A DNA stretch of 64,000 bases from Achaetomiella virescens (lineage: Eukaryota > Ascomycota > Sordariomycetes > Sordariales > Chaetomiaceae): assembly GCA_031001845.1 (NCBI GenBank), contig JARNGD010000052.1:124001-188000 (forward strand), in the 5' to 3' direction. Every line of letters begins with the position of its first letter. Positions within the stretch are counted from its first letter, which is position 1. Shown here in pieces: positions 20,974 through 32,151 of this stretch. The notes beneath the pieces were generated by a model, which saw only the letters and a list, made by a program, of their open reading frames with translations, made no database searches and had not been told where the DNA came from. The position numbers were made by a program, and so were the translations under genes.

Positions 20974-23714
20974 TTAGATCATCTCGAACCCCGCTTCCTC
21001 CAGCTCCTTTCCGGTCGGCAGCATGGGGCGACCCTGCATCGGGAAGGGCCAGAACAGAGGATTCTCCAGCGCGTCAGCGATCTGGGCCGTGCCGCTCGGC
21101 CGCGTGCCAACTCTCGTGTCCGCGCCAGTACCCGACGCTGTGCCGCCACCCCACGTACAGTTGAAGTCGGATTCGAGGAAGTTCGGCGAGAAAAAGTTGA
21201 GGCTGTTCGTCATGGGACGCGTCCCTGGTTGTGATCGGGTAGTTCGACGAGCTTAGATCCATCTTGCCCCGTAGTCTTGATCTCGACGTCTATGTTCCAC
21301 TTCTTGGCCAGGAACTTGAGGATGTTGAGCGCCTGCTCGGCAAAATGATGGCACGGTGCCATTTCGGTTAGGTCTGCGATGCCCCGGGCCAGCGCTTCGG
21401 TGACATGGGGATCGAGCTTGGCGGGTATTCGTGGAGGGGACCGGCCACCGTGGGCCGCATCGCCGCTCTGGAGTGAGCTAGTCCCCGTGCTGGTTGCTGC
21501 GATGGCAAGATGCATGATAGAAGATGTGAGGACAAAGTAAGGTACGAAAGATGGCGTCCGTCTTAGTGTGTAAAGTTGAGAGTATGACCGCAAGAGACCG
21601 GTGATGGCGTCGGCGGCCTGCGAGCAGACATCTCGCGGAGATATGCTTGACCCGATGATCTTGAGCTTGATTAGGGGCCGGAAGAGGAGGAGAATGGCAA
21701 AGTGGTAGTACATGCTGCGACGGTGTCAGTTTCCGGACATCCAAGTGGTGAAAAAAAGCGTTGACATCTCGAGGCAACTCACTGTGCAACAAGACCGCCG
21801 GGGTAAAGTTGTGACCGAGCCGCAAGACTTCCGGAATTTTGTCGTACCAATTCAGGTACTGCGTATATATGTTGAGCAGATCTCTGCTTGTGAGGGGCCG
21901 GCCGGGCGAATGCAGTATGTAGAGGGACTGATGCACGAGCTCGCTGAGCTCACAAAAACATTTGTACACAGATCGCACATTCGAGGGCTGCTCACAAGAC
22001 CGCTGAAGGGGAGTGCCTAGGATTGACTTAGGCCTGCACCAATGATGGGGATAAGGACTTCCTTACCATCATCCGTGTAAGGAATCCAAACCGACGCCTC
22101 AATATCATCTATGATTGCCGGCTTCGGTGGTAGTCGAGGGAAACAGGAACATTGGGAAGTGAGCCGGTAGCAAGGACCATGCACTGGAGGCACGAGTTAG
22201 CAGATGAGCAGGAGGCGAGAAGAATCGTTGGAGCCTATGGTCCAAGGCAAACGCCCAGAACGTAGCTGCTTGTACTGCGCTTTCGTCATCGTCTCTGCCG
22301 TCGTCTTGGAGGCGGTGCAGTCCCATCTCAATAGCCAGGCGAATGCTCTGGCCGGCGTAGTACCACAGCTCTCCGAGTCCCTGCCACAGCTGGCCTCACG
22401 GATAGACATTATGCCGAGCGCTTGAATAGTGGTGAGTTTATGGTGGTTCTGCTCCTGATAGAACAGCGCTGGCACTCCTTAAAGAAGTGGTTGCCGAGGT
22501 GTGTGGGTCATCTGGGTTGGATCGTGTGTTTGGCTTGCTCGAGAAGCGACACCCCAGAGCCAGAAGTGCGTTCACCAGAATGGAGGAGCAAAACCTGGGC
22601 CGCCCTTCCATGAAATCCTTGAGAAAGTGCTCCTTGCTGAGCGAGGCGAAGGTAGGATACTCCCAGCAGAAGTACAACGACAGGAGGTGCTGGACGAGCC
22701 CCGCGTCTCCAGTTAGCGTCGTCCATGTACTGGGCGGGACTTGCATCTCGCGGATCTGGGGGAGGTAGGTTTGCTCCAAGGGGGGGTGGCCTCCTCCGTC
22801 CGAATCGTCCACCATGCTCTCGATCCAGGACCCGACACGCGACTGCGTGCCCCTTATGGCTTCCTGGTTCCAGCCCAGGTTATCCGCATGGGAGGCGCTG
22901 GGGTTGGGTGGCTGTGGGTAGAAAAGTGTCCACCCCAGGGGCTCTGTGGGGCAGCGTCGTGTCTGATCCTTGCGATTGTTGCGCGGAGATTGGACTCAGT
23001 GTGTTCAAGACAGGGGGCGCAGGCGGGTAAGCTGGCAGATGGCGCGGGGACATACCCAGAGAGCGCTGGCGCAACGCCGGGCCCCTGAGCAAGTAGGCGG
23101 CTGATCGAGGGGAGGGCGCCGCCTCCTGAAGGCAATGTTCCGCCGAGCCATTCCGATATGGATTCCACGCTCATGCCGTTGCGCAAACGCGCGAGCACCT
23201 CTTCCCAAAGGTCCGGCCGCGTAAGAGCCGCGATGACCTGCTCATTATTGCGCTGCTGACGACGAAGCTGCTCGATCTCATGGCGGAGGGTTTCTTTGGA
23301 TTGGCGAACGGGATTTCGTAGATACACTCCACGTCTTTCTGGGCCTTGCACCGGCCACAAGGTTTCTGCCCATCGCACTAAACCGGAGAGCAGTCAGCGG
23401 TGCGCTTCGACCTTCGCTGTCGTGCCGCAGGAAATACAGGGCCACGCCTTCAAGCAACCACGAACCTTTGCGCGCTTCTTACGACATTCGGTACAAGCGT
23501 TCGGTGTCACAACGCCCAAGCCCCGTTTTCGCTTCGACGAACCCGAAGCCGACCCTGGCGCGGGAGGGACCGACGTGCCTTGGGAAGGCGCTGGATTGTT
23601 CTCACTCGAGGAGGCGGGGCCCGGCTGAGTGGGAGCCGGTGCAGCAGGTGGTGGCGGTGGTAGCGGAGGGGGGTTGCCGCTCCCTCGGGACGCGTCCTCT
23701 TCCATCGGGTCCAT
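20974..23714 (-). CDS. Zn2Cys6 binuclear-cluster transcription factor with fungal-specific middle domain
   Basis: A start at 23714 (MDPMEEDASRGSG) or 23729 is possible. After a Pro-rich N-terminus comes the DNA-binding cluster ACTECRKKRAK-CDGQKPCGRCK-...-EC, with spacing C-x2-C-x6-C-x5-C-x2-C-x7-C. It is interrupted after the third-Cys Lys by an 88 nt intron (23465-23378). A coiled-coil-like dimerisation element follows (TLRHEIEQLRRQQRNN). The fungal transcription factor domain shows LSLYFCWEYPTFASLSKEHF, IRLAIEMGLHRLQDDGRD and DLLNIYTQYLNWYDKIPEVL. The C-terminus ends FPMQGRPMLPTGKELEEAGF. Frame shifts near 23300, 22850, 22440, 22370, 21720 and 21220 are a mix of introns and one-base errors that I cannot fully separate. 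The regulon is unknown. Confidence 0.8.
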
Positions 23715-23729
23715 CTTGCTGGGGCCCAA

Positions 23730-25649
23730 AGTCGCTTAGCTGGGCGTCATCCAGACCATATATTCAAGAGACCTGCTGACCGACGCCGCTACCATGGTTG
23801 AGGGTCGCAGGAGGAGGGGGTGGCAATCAGAAACATATGCTTAGACCTTGAATCAGCGGACGGGTTAGCTGCCGAGTCAGGAGTGGCTGCATGTTTAGGG
23901 AGCGGACGGGTAGATGATGGAGGTGGGCAAGGCAGGTTTGAACAGCATCGTCGTGGTACCTACCCATGAGTATGTGGAGATGGCAAGTCCACTGTCAATG
24001 CCATCCATGACCTAGATGCGAAGGGCGCGAAGGAAGTGTAAGGTAGCCAGCGTGCGGGGCACCGTGTGAGGCATGAGGCGTGCAGGTGATCGAGAAGGCT
24101 CAGGAAAAACGGAAAAGCAGTGGACTCGAGCTGAGGAGGATGCGCAGCTTGCTCGATGCGAATGTGCACCTGGGCCTGGATCAGGAGGAGACCGAGGACT
24201 TCGAAAGGCGTGGACTGGGAGAACTCCCGAAGAGGTCGGGTCTTGTTCAGAGCTCAGTGGGCATTGAGTTTGGAGTCGCGTCGGGAGACACGCAGAATAA
24301 TTACCTAATTGGACAGCCAGCCCGCTCTGCTTCCAGGTCCCTGCACCAAACTGGGACCACATCTGGAAGCATCCGGTAGCTCTTTCCGCACAGCATCTGA
24401 CGCAGCCAGCACAAAGGTGGCATCATTCACTGAAGAGTCCGGTTTTCCATACTCATCTTCTCAGCTCATCTTCAGTGGACTGATGATCTGTTCATCTATC
24501 CTTTCCCGGTCTGTGAAATCTGAGAGGGAACAATGGTCATAATCCCTGCACTCCACATCTGACCTAGGTGGATTGGTTCCAGCCCTGTCCGCTGGAAGTT
24601 GGATTCCAAACAACGTTCCTTGCTTTCCTTCAAACTTGAACCTGCTTGGTGGCAGACAGTCAGTCGCAAGAAAGTCAGTAACTCACCCGGCTTTTGCGCC
24701 TTCCAACCTTCACACCGATATCAGAATGCAAATTTGAGAATGGTGGGCCGAGCACACCCAAGATCCAAGATCCCAACAAGCGATGTGACATTTGCCAGCT
24801 GCCGTCCCCATGGATATTCATGATTGGCGCAGACGAGGGCAAGCTTCGTCTTGCTGCGTCTTGCTGCCTTCCTCGTCTGTGGTTGGTCCGCCGTCATCTC
24901 ACGAGACGAGTCCATGCCAGGAACAGGGAAGAGTCTCCGGCAGCTGATGGTCCTCCAAGCTTATTTGGGCCCGCGAGCACCGTTACACCCGTGCCAAGGC
25001 TCGGCTGTAGCCGACGCTCAGAAAGGAAGAAGGTTCCAGAACACCGGAACCAGCACAATGGAAGTTGGTTGCTTGCCTTGCGCTGCTCCTTGTGGAATCC
25101 CAGCAGAAGTTGAGATCGCAGCAGGAGAGGCACAGAACAAGCGGTACGCAAATTGCTTGGCCAAGATGAAAAAATATAGGTTTTTTGCAAGGGCGTCACC
25201 AGACGCCAAACACCATGTGGAGTTGTTGGCCTTCACACACATCATCTCCACTCGTGCGCGAATGCAAGTCGAGCAGGGAAAGAAGGGCTGTTGGGGGTTG
25301 AACTTGGATCTGTTCGCGTTGGGTTGTAAAATTGCAAATCCTGTGTCTGCCGGCAACTGTAAGCGGTTACCCCCTTTTGAGACCTGCGAACTGCAATTGC
25401 CTCGTTCCATTGAGTAGACAAAGAGAAAGCTAGCGAGCGGCCAGTTTTCGAAGTGAAGAAATGCCAACGGGTCCGACTCAAGATCCGAGTCTACCAAACC
25501 CTCAGAGTACCATAATCACAGCTCAGCGCCTTGTTACCGAGCAAAACCAATCCTGAACAAAGAAGACCCAGTCAGATATTACATAGGACACAGAACACTG
25601 CGGCAACAGCAAGACCCGCCAACGAATCCAATACCTCACACTCCCCCTT
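23730..25649. other. 1.9 kb without a supported gene
   Basis: This is the promoter side of the Zn2Cys6 gene and the 3' flank of the Brl1/Brr6 gene. A 197-codon plus-strand frame at 24824-25417 seems to begin with a signal peptide, but it starts at TTG with no ATG nearby and is not called. Confidence 0.4.
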
Positions 25650-27323
25650 TCAATACCCCTTACTTGGACTCCGCATCCTCGAGCCCTTGGTAGGACTCCT
25701 CCCCGATCCCCCTTGCTCGGGCTTCTCCTCCCAGAGGGAGTCTGTGGCGGCGGCATGATCATCTTGAAGTCGGGCGAGGCCTCCGAGTCAGTAGCATCGT
25801 TGGCCAAGAACGCTTTCCTAACATGTCTTGGCGTCTGGCTGATGGGCGCCCAGATGTACGCCTGCGAGGGTTGTGCGCGGCTGCCGACCCAAGCATGGGA
25901 GGCACCGCGGGGGGCGAGTGCAAGGGCTCCGTCGGCTTCACTGCCGAGTGGGCGAGCGTGGACTCGCGCAGGAAGCCGAAGCCGACGTTGCTAGCGACGA
26001 CCGTCACGAGGAAAAGGGACAGGATGAAGCCCTGGGCAGGTGGTTAGTGTGTTGGGCAAACAGGAGAGTTGGCGGGAAACTTACCCAGGTCTTGAACGTC
26101 AAGACGCCCACAAACTCGTTCATAATCTCGGCGATATTTTTCGCCGAGACCTGAACGATCATGGTAGCAGCAGGATCCTGGTTCATGCACGCCTCCCATT
26201 CATTGCAAGGCCCGTCAAGCGCTGGCGGCCGGTTTTCTGCTGGGCAGCCATTCCTCCGCCAGTTCTCAGCGCAAATGGACATCTCGTTGACGAGGGCGGT
26301 GCGGGCCTTTTCGCTTGCATGAGACAGATCGGACGGATCTGAGAGAGAATTGCAAATATGCCGAAGAGAACGGTGCTGAGAAGGATAATGTTCACACCCA
26401 GCTGCAGCCATTTTGACAGGATCGCCGGCGCACTTGGGTGGTCGCTCACAGCCGACAAGAAATTGTTGAACCAGCCCCGATTTGCGGCCTTGCCCTTCTT
26501 CGTACTCGGTCTTGATCCCTCTTCCCAGTCGCTATCGGAATCGTCGGAACCGTGGGGCAGACGAGGCCGGACACTACCCACGTCTTTGTCGCTCTGCTGG
26601 CGTCTCCTCTTCCTGACTTTGTCCCGGTTGCCCCTGGCGATCTCGCCCCGTCCTGACGCATGGTTCCGCAGCAACGTCTTGGTGAATAATGTCCTACCCG
26701 CAGACGGGGTGATGGTCAATCTGCTAACGTCGTCCTCCGTGCGGTCGAGCTCCGGTGTCTCGGCTGGCATTTCCGATGTGTCCGTCATGGCGGGGCTGGA
26801 TTCTCCGCCGTCGTAGAGGAAGTCGTCAACGCGTTTCTGCGGAGTGGTGAAGGCAGGGTTTCGGAATGCCGGCGCTGATGGTTTATGGATCTGTGGGTTG
26901 AAGAACGAGGAGTGCGGTGGGCGCGGTTGGTCTTGGAGTTTGAGGGGCGAGCCCCTGAACCCGCTGGGAATGGCGAACGGATTCGGATTGCTTGAGGCTG
27001 GTTTCGTCGAGAACTGAATGCAGCTGTCGTCACCATGGCACGGTTAGAAGGGTCCATTGCTAGAGGTTTTGAATGGGCCGGTGCTCTGGGAATGGATGGG
27101 GTTGGGTGCAAGGAGACAGCTGCAAAGGCGCTGACAGAGCCCGCAGCTGGAGAAGAAAAAGGTGATGGCGGGGTTGGAGCATTCGCCTCTTGCAACGATT
27201 TCGCGACATCAACTTACAGTTCGGCAGCCTCTGCGAGATTTTCGCAAAGGGACTGGAGTGGTCCACAGGGAGCTGGCTATCTGGTTGCCAGTCCATGAAC
27301 CCGTCGTGCGTTCGACGATCCAT
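25650..27323 (-). CDS. Brl1/Brr6-type nuclear envelope protein (disulfide-bridge nucleocytoplasmic transport domain)
   Basis: Brl1 and Brr6 act in the nuclear envelope/ER in nuclear pore complex assembly and lipid homeostasis. The start is probably the ATG at 27323 (MDRRTHDGFMDWQPDSQ). A long disordered N-terminus includes FRNPAFTTPQKRVDDFLYDG. The domain begins with membrane helix 1, LQLGVNIILLSTVLFGIFA. The lumenal part holds the conserved cysteines: ICAENWRRNGCPAENRP and GPCNEWEACMNQDP. VSAKNIAEIMNEFVGVLTFK follows, then a 53 nt intron (26084-26032) and helix 2, GFILSLFLVTVVASNVGFGF. The C-terminal tail has RSPSKG-like repeats and seems to end at a TGA at 25650. Frame changes near 26790, 26330, 25905 and 25720 look like one-base errors. 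Yeast homologues are essential. Confidence 0.88.
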
Positions 27324-27857
27324 TGTGTCGCGAGTTGTGGAGCAATTGGCTGCTTATCATGGGCCGGAATGAGGTTGAGCTGTGGCAGCAGATTGTGTTG
27401 CGCCGTGGTTTTGCGATCTCAGGGAGGAGGCGCGACAGTCGGAAGCTGCATCGTGTCGTGGTGACAACCACTTTCCAAAAGTAAACATCCGCACGGCAGT
27501 TTTCTGGAATGCCCCACTACTTGTGGCGCGACAACCCTGGTCAGCCAGGAACGGGGAATCTGCGGCTATTTATGCACAGACCAGCTGAACACAGACCCCT
27601 GCACATGGGGCTGGTTGGTTTCTCAAAGGCAATTGCAGCTGGAGGTGCTGAGGTTTCCTTCGAGAGACGCTCAACTTGCATTTGCATCGAAAACCACGGT
27701 CTTTTTCCATTCCCAACATTCAAGATCCTTGCATAGCTTCACCTTTGGCCCAACATTCGATTTTCCTAGCTTTCCATTGATTGTCCGAAGAACTAGCGTT
27801 CGCCAACCTTCTTTATCGCACACCCCCCCCTTCTCAACAGAGTCGCGACAAACCGCC
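27324..27857. promoter_or_regulatory. Shared divergent intergenic region of Brl1/Brr6-type gene and IWS1 gene
   Basis: About 534 bp separate two divergently oriented housekeeping genes. Both core promoters must lie here unless unseen 5' exons exist. I could not assign specific sites. Confidence 0.5.
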
Positions 27858-29275
27858 ATGTCGCGCGCCCCTCTACAGCCGGCTCGCGTGCTGGCTCGCC
27901 GGCCGAGCCGGTTGAGGACCGCGAAAACGACGCTCACGAGAGCGCTGCCAATGTTGCCCAGGACGATGCGGGCCATGATTCCGACAAGGACTCTGACCTG
28001 CTCTCGGAGATCGATGAAGCCAGTTCGAGGATTACGACCCACCCTCGAGGAGAGACCCGTGGAAATAGACGAGAATGTTGCGATGACCCTGAAGGCCGCG
28101 AAGCGCAAACGGACAGATTCCGAGACAACAAAAAAGCCCAAGGAGGGGGCGGAGACCGAAGAAGCGGTCGAGGGCGGCTGACGATGACCTTGGTGATGTC
28201 GAGGAGGCCGATGAGCGTCGGCCGCGGAAAGCGCGTGCTAGCGGTGGTGAGCGTCGCAGGGCAAAGAAGGAGGATGAGGAAGAGGAGGAAGTCAATGAGG
28301 AGAATCTTACACCGAGGAGCGGCGGCGTCGCGCGATTAGCCGAGCCATGGATGATGCCCTCAAGAATCCCACCAAGAGGAGGAGAAAGAAGGACGTTATA
28401 GTACGTGTATTACTCTCCTATCCTCAGCGGACGCGTCTGACAGATTACATTCAGGACCTAGAAGACCAGATCGACGAACAGATCGCGAACCTCAAGGTGG
28501 CAATGGAGAAGGCTTGCGTGGCGGACAACGACGCACGCGAGAAGGGCATGGCCGCGACGCAGAAGCTCAAGCTTCTCCCGCAAGTCACAGCCCTCCTCAA
28601 CCGAACCAATGTTCAAGATTCCGTTCTCGACCCTGAGACAAACTTTCTCCAGTCAGTCAAGTACTTCCTCGAGCCCCTCAATGACGGCAGCCTCCCGGCG
28701 TACAACATCCAGCGCGACATCTTCAACGCCCTCGCAAAGTTGCCCATCAACAAGGAAGTTCTCTTGAGCAGCGGCATCGGCAAGGTCGTCTACTTTTACA
28801 CGCGCAGCAAGCGGCCCGAAGCCAGCATCAAGCGCATTGCCGAGCGCCTGGTCGGCGAATGGAGTCGTCCCATCCTGAAGCGGACAGATGACTACAAGAA
28901 GCGGCACATTGAGACCCGAGATTTCGACTTTGCGTATGTCCCAGTCCCCCATTTCCCTTCATTCCACCTGCTAACATTCTCCACCAGTGCCGCCAAACTC
29001 GCCCAGCGCCAGAGGCCGCTGTTGGCGGATCGCAGATCACGCTTACCCAGCGGCCGGCGGGCAAGACGCGCTTCGAACTCGAGCGGGAGCGCCTGCTGGC
29101 GCCCGAGGTCAAAACCAACCGCGCGCAACCGGCCGGCCTCCCTGCCAGCTACACCATCGCGCCCCGCAGCACGTACGACGCGTCCCGCGCCCCGGCCGAG
29201 TACCGCCCTATTGGTGCGGGCGGGCTGGAGGCTTTCAGGAAGATGACTTCGAAGGGGAAGGGCGGTAGGCGCTAA
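27858..29275 (+). CDS. Transcription elongation factor IWS1/SPN1
   Basis: IWS1/SPN1 partners Spt6 on elongating RNA polymerase II. The start is the ATG at 27858. The N-terminal half is acidic and disordered (HDSDKDSDLLSEIDEA; basic KRRRKKD near 28390). Intron 1 is 28401-28454 (54 nt, GTACGT/TTCAG) and intron 2 is 28934-28987 (54 nt). The conserved TFIIS N-terminal/LW-type domain is intact in exon 2: LLPQVTALLNRTNVQDSVLD, FLEPLNDGSLPAYNIQRDIF, LPINKEVLLSSGIGKVVYFY and RIAERLVGEWSRPILKR. The C-terminus reads ITLTQRPAGKTRFELERERL to a TAA at 29273-29275. Indels near 28030, 28045, 28175 and 29015, and probably others, break exons 1 and 3 only. The gene is essential in yeast, so these are probably sequence errors. 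Confidence 0.9.
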
Positions 29276-30427
29276 GGTGGAGGATTTCTGGGGTAGATTG
29301 GAGAATCGGGAGGGGGCTCTTGCATCGGTGGTCTCCGAGCAGGCAGCGTGGCGGCGGTCGGTCTCGACAAAAGGCCGGGAATTGACGACGATGAACACGC
29401 GTTTCCTGCGGAGATTGTACTGGCGGGCTTTGTATGATGTCGGCGGCGCGTTACTATGGGACGGAACTTGGAATTCGACTTTCTAGAGGGTCTATAGCTA
29501 CTTTCAGTGATGGGAAACTTTTCCTTTGTCCTATTTCCTGTGGTTGCACCTGCGCCGGTCACGTTCCGGTATTATTGTGCCTGCAATCTAATGTCGGGAT
29601 CAACATCACATGAGAATGATTCTTCATTCCCGTGTTTATGACATGACCGAGCACTACCCTATCTTGTTGTCGCTCGTTTCCAACGCAGGAAGGCTTCAGA
29701 AGGTGTCATTGATGTTGCGCTTTGGCTGGAGAGCATAGAAGCTCAGAAATGAGGGATCTCCAGCCAACAAGCAGCAGAGGTAAACCAACTATGTCTATAT
29801 ATATTTCGCAACCCTGACGAAAGACCACACATATATCATTTAAATAAGTCTTGGAGAGTGCATCCCCGAACCAAAGTGCAGAAAGACCGTAGGAACGAGG
29901 TCGTCATCAGGACATGATAACGTTTCTAGTGCAGAGTACGCTTGTCTTTTTTTTTCCACCAAAAGCATAACAAAAGGAGGGATGCACCTAGCCAACCTAA
30001 AGACATGAGGCATAAACAACATCCATCCAGCTCAGCTGCGGTTGCTGCTGAAGAAGAGGAGCAGGAAACGACGTGTTGTATAGGAAGACCAGTTGACAGG
30101 CAGGCAGGATATACCATCGTGGCAGTAAGGTAGAGAGGCTTTGTGCAGGGTGAAATGAAAACGACCAACCCATTCCGTCCCAACCCAATGACCCAACCCA
30201 AACGCTTGTCGGTCTGTCTGTCTGTCTTTCCTCATTTGCGTTTGCCGGCCACAGTGGACGAGACATGACCAACCAAACCGCTGAGAACATCCCCTCTTTT
30301 GCACTCTTCCCACGCTCCCTTGTCATGCCCGCTTCCCAACTCAGCAACCGCGAAACAGATAGGCAGAACCGACAGACAAAACCAGACATCCCCAATCCAC
30401 CCACCCCATCCCAGCCCTATACCAATT
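29276..30427. other. Convergent intergenic region, 3' UTRs
   Basis: IWS1 and the SRPK gene converge here. There are AT-rich 3' flanks near 29770-29850 and a T-run at ~29945. The TCTG microsatellite is listed separately. No gene is seen. Confidence 0.5.
30212..30227. repeat. (GTCT)4 microsatellite
   Basis: Four tandem GTCT units lie in the 3' flank of the SRPK gene. Confidence 0.9.
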
Positions 30428-32151
30428 CTACCGCTTCCTAACCTCACAAGCCCACCCTTCTATACCCTCCCCGCGGCTACCGACCTCCACCTTGTCGATC
30501 TTGATCCCCTTCATGCCGGGCGTGTCCTCCAACCAGGCATGGCCGGCCATGCCACCCGCGTTCGCCCTCTTCTCGGGCATGAGCTCCAGCATGGGGATCA
30601 AGAACTCGGAGATGCGCTTGGCCTCGTCCTCCTTGAAGTGGTACTTCTCCCTCAGGACGTCAGGCAGGGCCCAGTGGCGCAGGCGGTGGATATTGCGCAG
30701 CTCGCCCTTGCGGTTGAAGATCTCCTGGCTCCATTTCCCGGAGAGGCAGAGAGACTTGGGGAAGGGCCCAAGCAACTCGATGATCTGCGCGATGTGGTCG
30801 TCGTCCTTACCGTACTTGGTGCCGGACTGCGGGTCGAAAAGGTAGTCGCCGGTGATGAGTTCGAAGACCTACAGACAAACATGTTAGCGGGGGGTGGGGA
30901 GGGAATAGGGGGAAAAGAGGGGAAGGGGAGTGGGGGAAAAAAAAATACCATGGCAGCCATGCTCCATACGTCGGTGCTCGCCCCCCACTTCGCACCGAGG
31001 ATCACCTCCGGGGAGCGGTACTGGCGGGTCTGGATGTCGTTTGTGAAGTGGTGGTTGACCCAGCAGGCGTTGCCGAGGTCGGCAATCTTGACGCTGATGA
31101 TGTCGCAAGCCTGCATGTCCTCGGCCTTGCGCTTCTCGCCCGTCGTCGAGAGCGGCGTACTGGTCTTATCCAGAGAGATGCCCGAGACCTCCCGCGTAAG
31201 GATGTCGGCCGTCTTTTCCCGCTGCTTTTGGTTCTCTTCGGTGCTGTCTGGTTTCGGTGACGCGTCCTTCGACTTGTTGCCTGTTAGAGGAGAAGTTAGT
31301 ATGAGGCAGCATGGACGCTGCTATTGCCAAAAAGACTTGCCTTCGTGCAGCATCTGGCCTAGGCTGTGTGAACCAGGCGACGGGAATAGGTTGTTGTGGT
31401 TGAAGCTCGCGTTGAGGGGTGAAGGCAGAGGTTGGCTGCCGGTGATGAGCGTCCTCCGCCTCCGGCGCCCATTCCTACTGCTGTCCTTGTCGCTGGGCTC
31501 GCTCTTGACCACCTTCTTGACGATCTGCTCGACGTCGCCGATCTCGATCAAGACGTTTTCCGGCTTCAGATCCGTGTGAATGATGCCGCACTCCCGATGC
31601 AGATAATCCAGCCCCAGCAACACCTGTTTTGTGATCTGCTTCACAAGCGGCATCGGAATACCCCTATGATTCCACTTCTTGATCAAGCCCAACAGGTTCT
31701 CGCCCAGCACCTCGAACACCATACACACGTGGGTGCCATTCGGGCCCTTATGCTCGAACGAATCCAGGAGGCTGACGACGTGCTTGCGGCCGGGGTGGTT
31801 CGGGTTCGCTTGTACGATCTTGTTGAGCAGCTTGATCTCGTCGATGGCGGTTTCGGTGTAGTGGGCGGCGGACCGTACGACCTTGAGCGCCACGTGTTTC
31901 CCCGTTGTGTTGTCCCTCGACAGCCAGACGGTCGAGAAATGACCCCAGCCCAGCTTTCGCACGACCGTGTACTTCCCATCCTTGAACTTCTCGCCGATCG
32001 TGACCGGGTGGTATCCTCCCTTACAGTAGTCCTCGGAGTCTTCCTCGTCGGCGGTGTTCTCGGGGGGTCTTCTGGCGAAGACGAGGAGGTCGGTGAATGT
32101 GTCATTGCTGATGCTAGGTGGGCGGCCCTGCGCGGAACAATGTGTAAGCAA
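30428..32151 (-). CDS. SRPK-family serine/arginine protein kinase (Sky1/Dsk1-like)
   Basis: SR-protein kinases phosphorylate RS/SR-rich splicing and mRNA-export factors. The gene begins at or upstream of 32151; the N-terminal exon is unresolved. The signature YCKGGYHPVTIGEKF precedes the kinase domain: LGWGHFSTVWLSRD is the Gly-rich loop, HVALKVVRSA has the ATP Lys, and IIHTDLKPENVLIEI is the catalytic loop. After a spacer of ~120 residues (typical of SRPKs) come KIADLGNACWVNHHFTNDIQ (DLG in place of DFG), TRQYRSPEVILGAKW and FDPQSGTKYGKDDDHIAQI. Intron 31340-31281 has a GC donor; intron 30948-30869 is GT-AG. No frameshift is seen across ~1.7 kb. The stop is at 30428. Confidence 0.93.
31281..31340 (-). 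other. GC-AG intron in the SRPK gene
   Basis: Splicing CACGAAG|GCAAGT to CTAACAG|GCAACAAG joins HE-G-NKSKD in frame across 60 nt. A branch-site-like TACTAAC (31295-31301) precedes the acceptor. The only nearby GT donor gives the wrong phase. Confidence 0.75.

Noticed and set aside
24824..25417. 197-codon frame with an apparent signal peptide and cysteines
   Set aside because: The start is TTG and no ATG precedes the hydrophobic part; the cysteines show no pattern. Likely chance.
30299..31579. 426-codon plus-strand frame
   Set aside because: Antisense shadow of the SRPK kinase gene.
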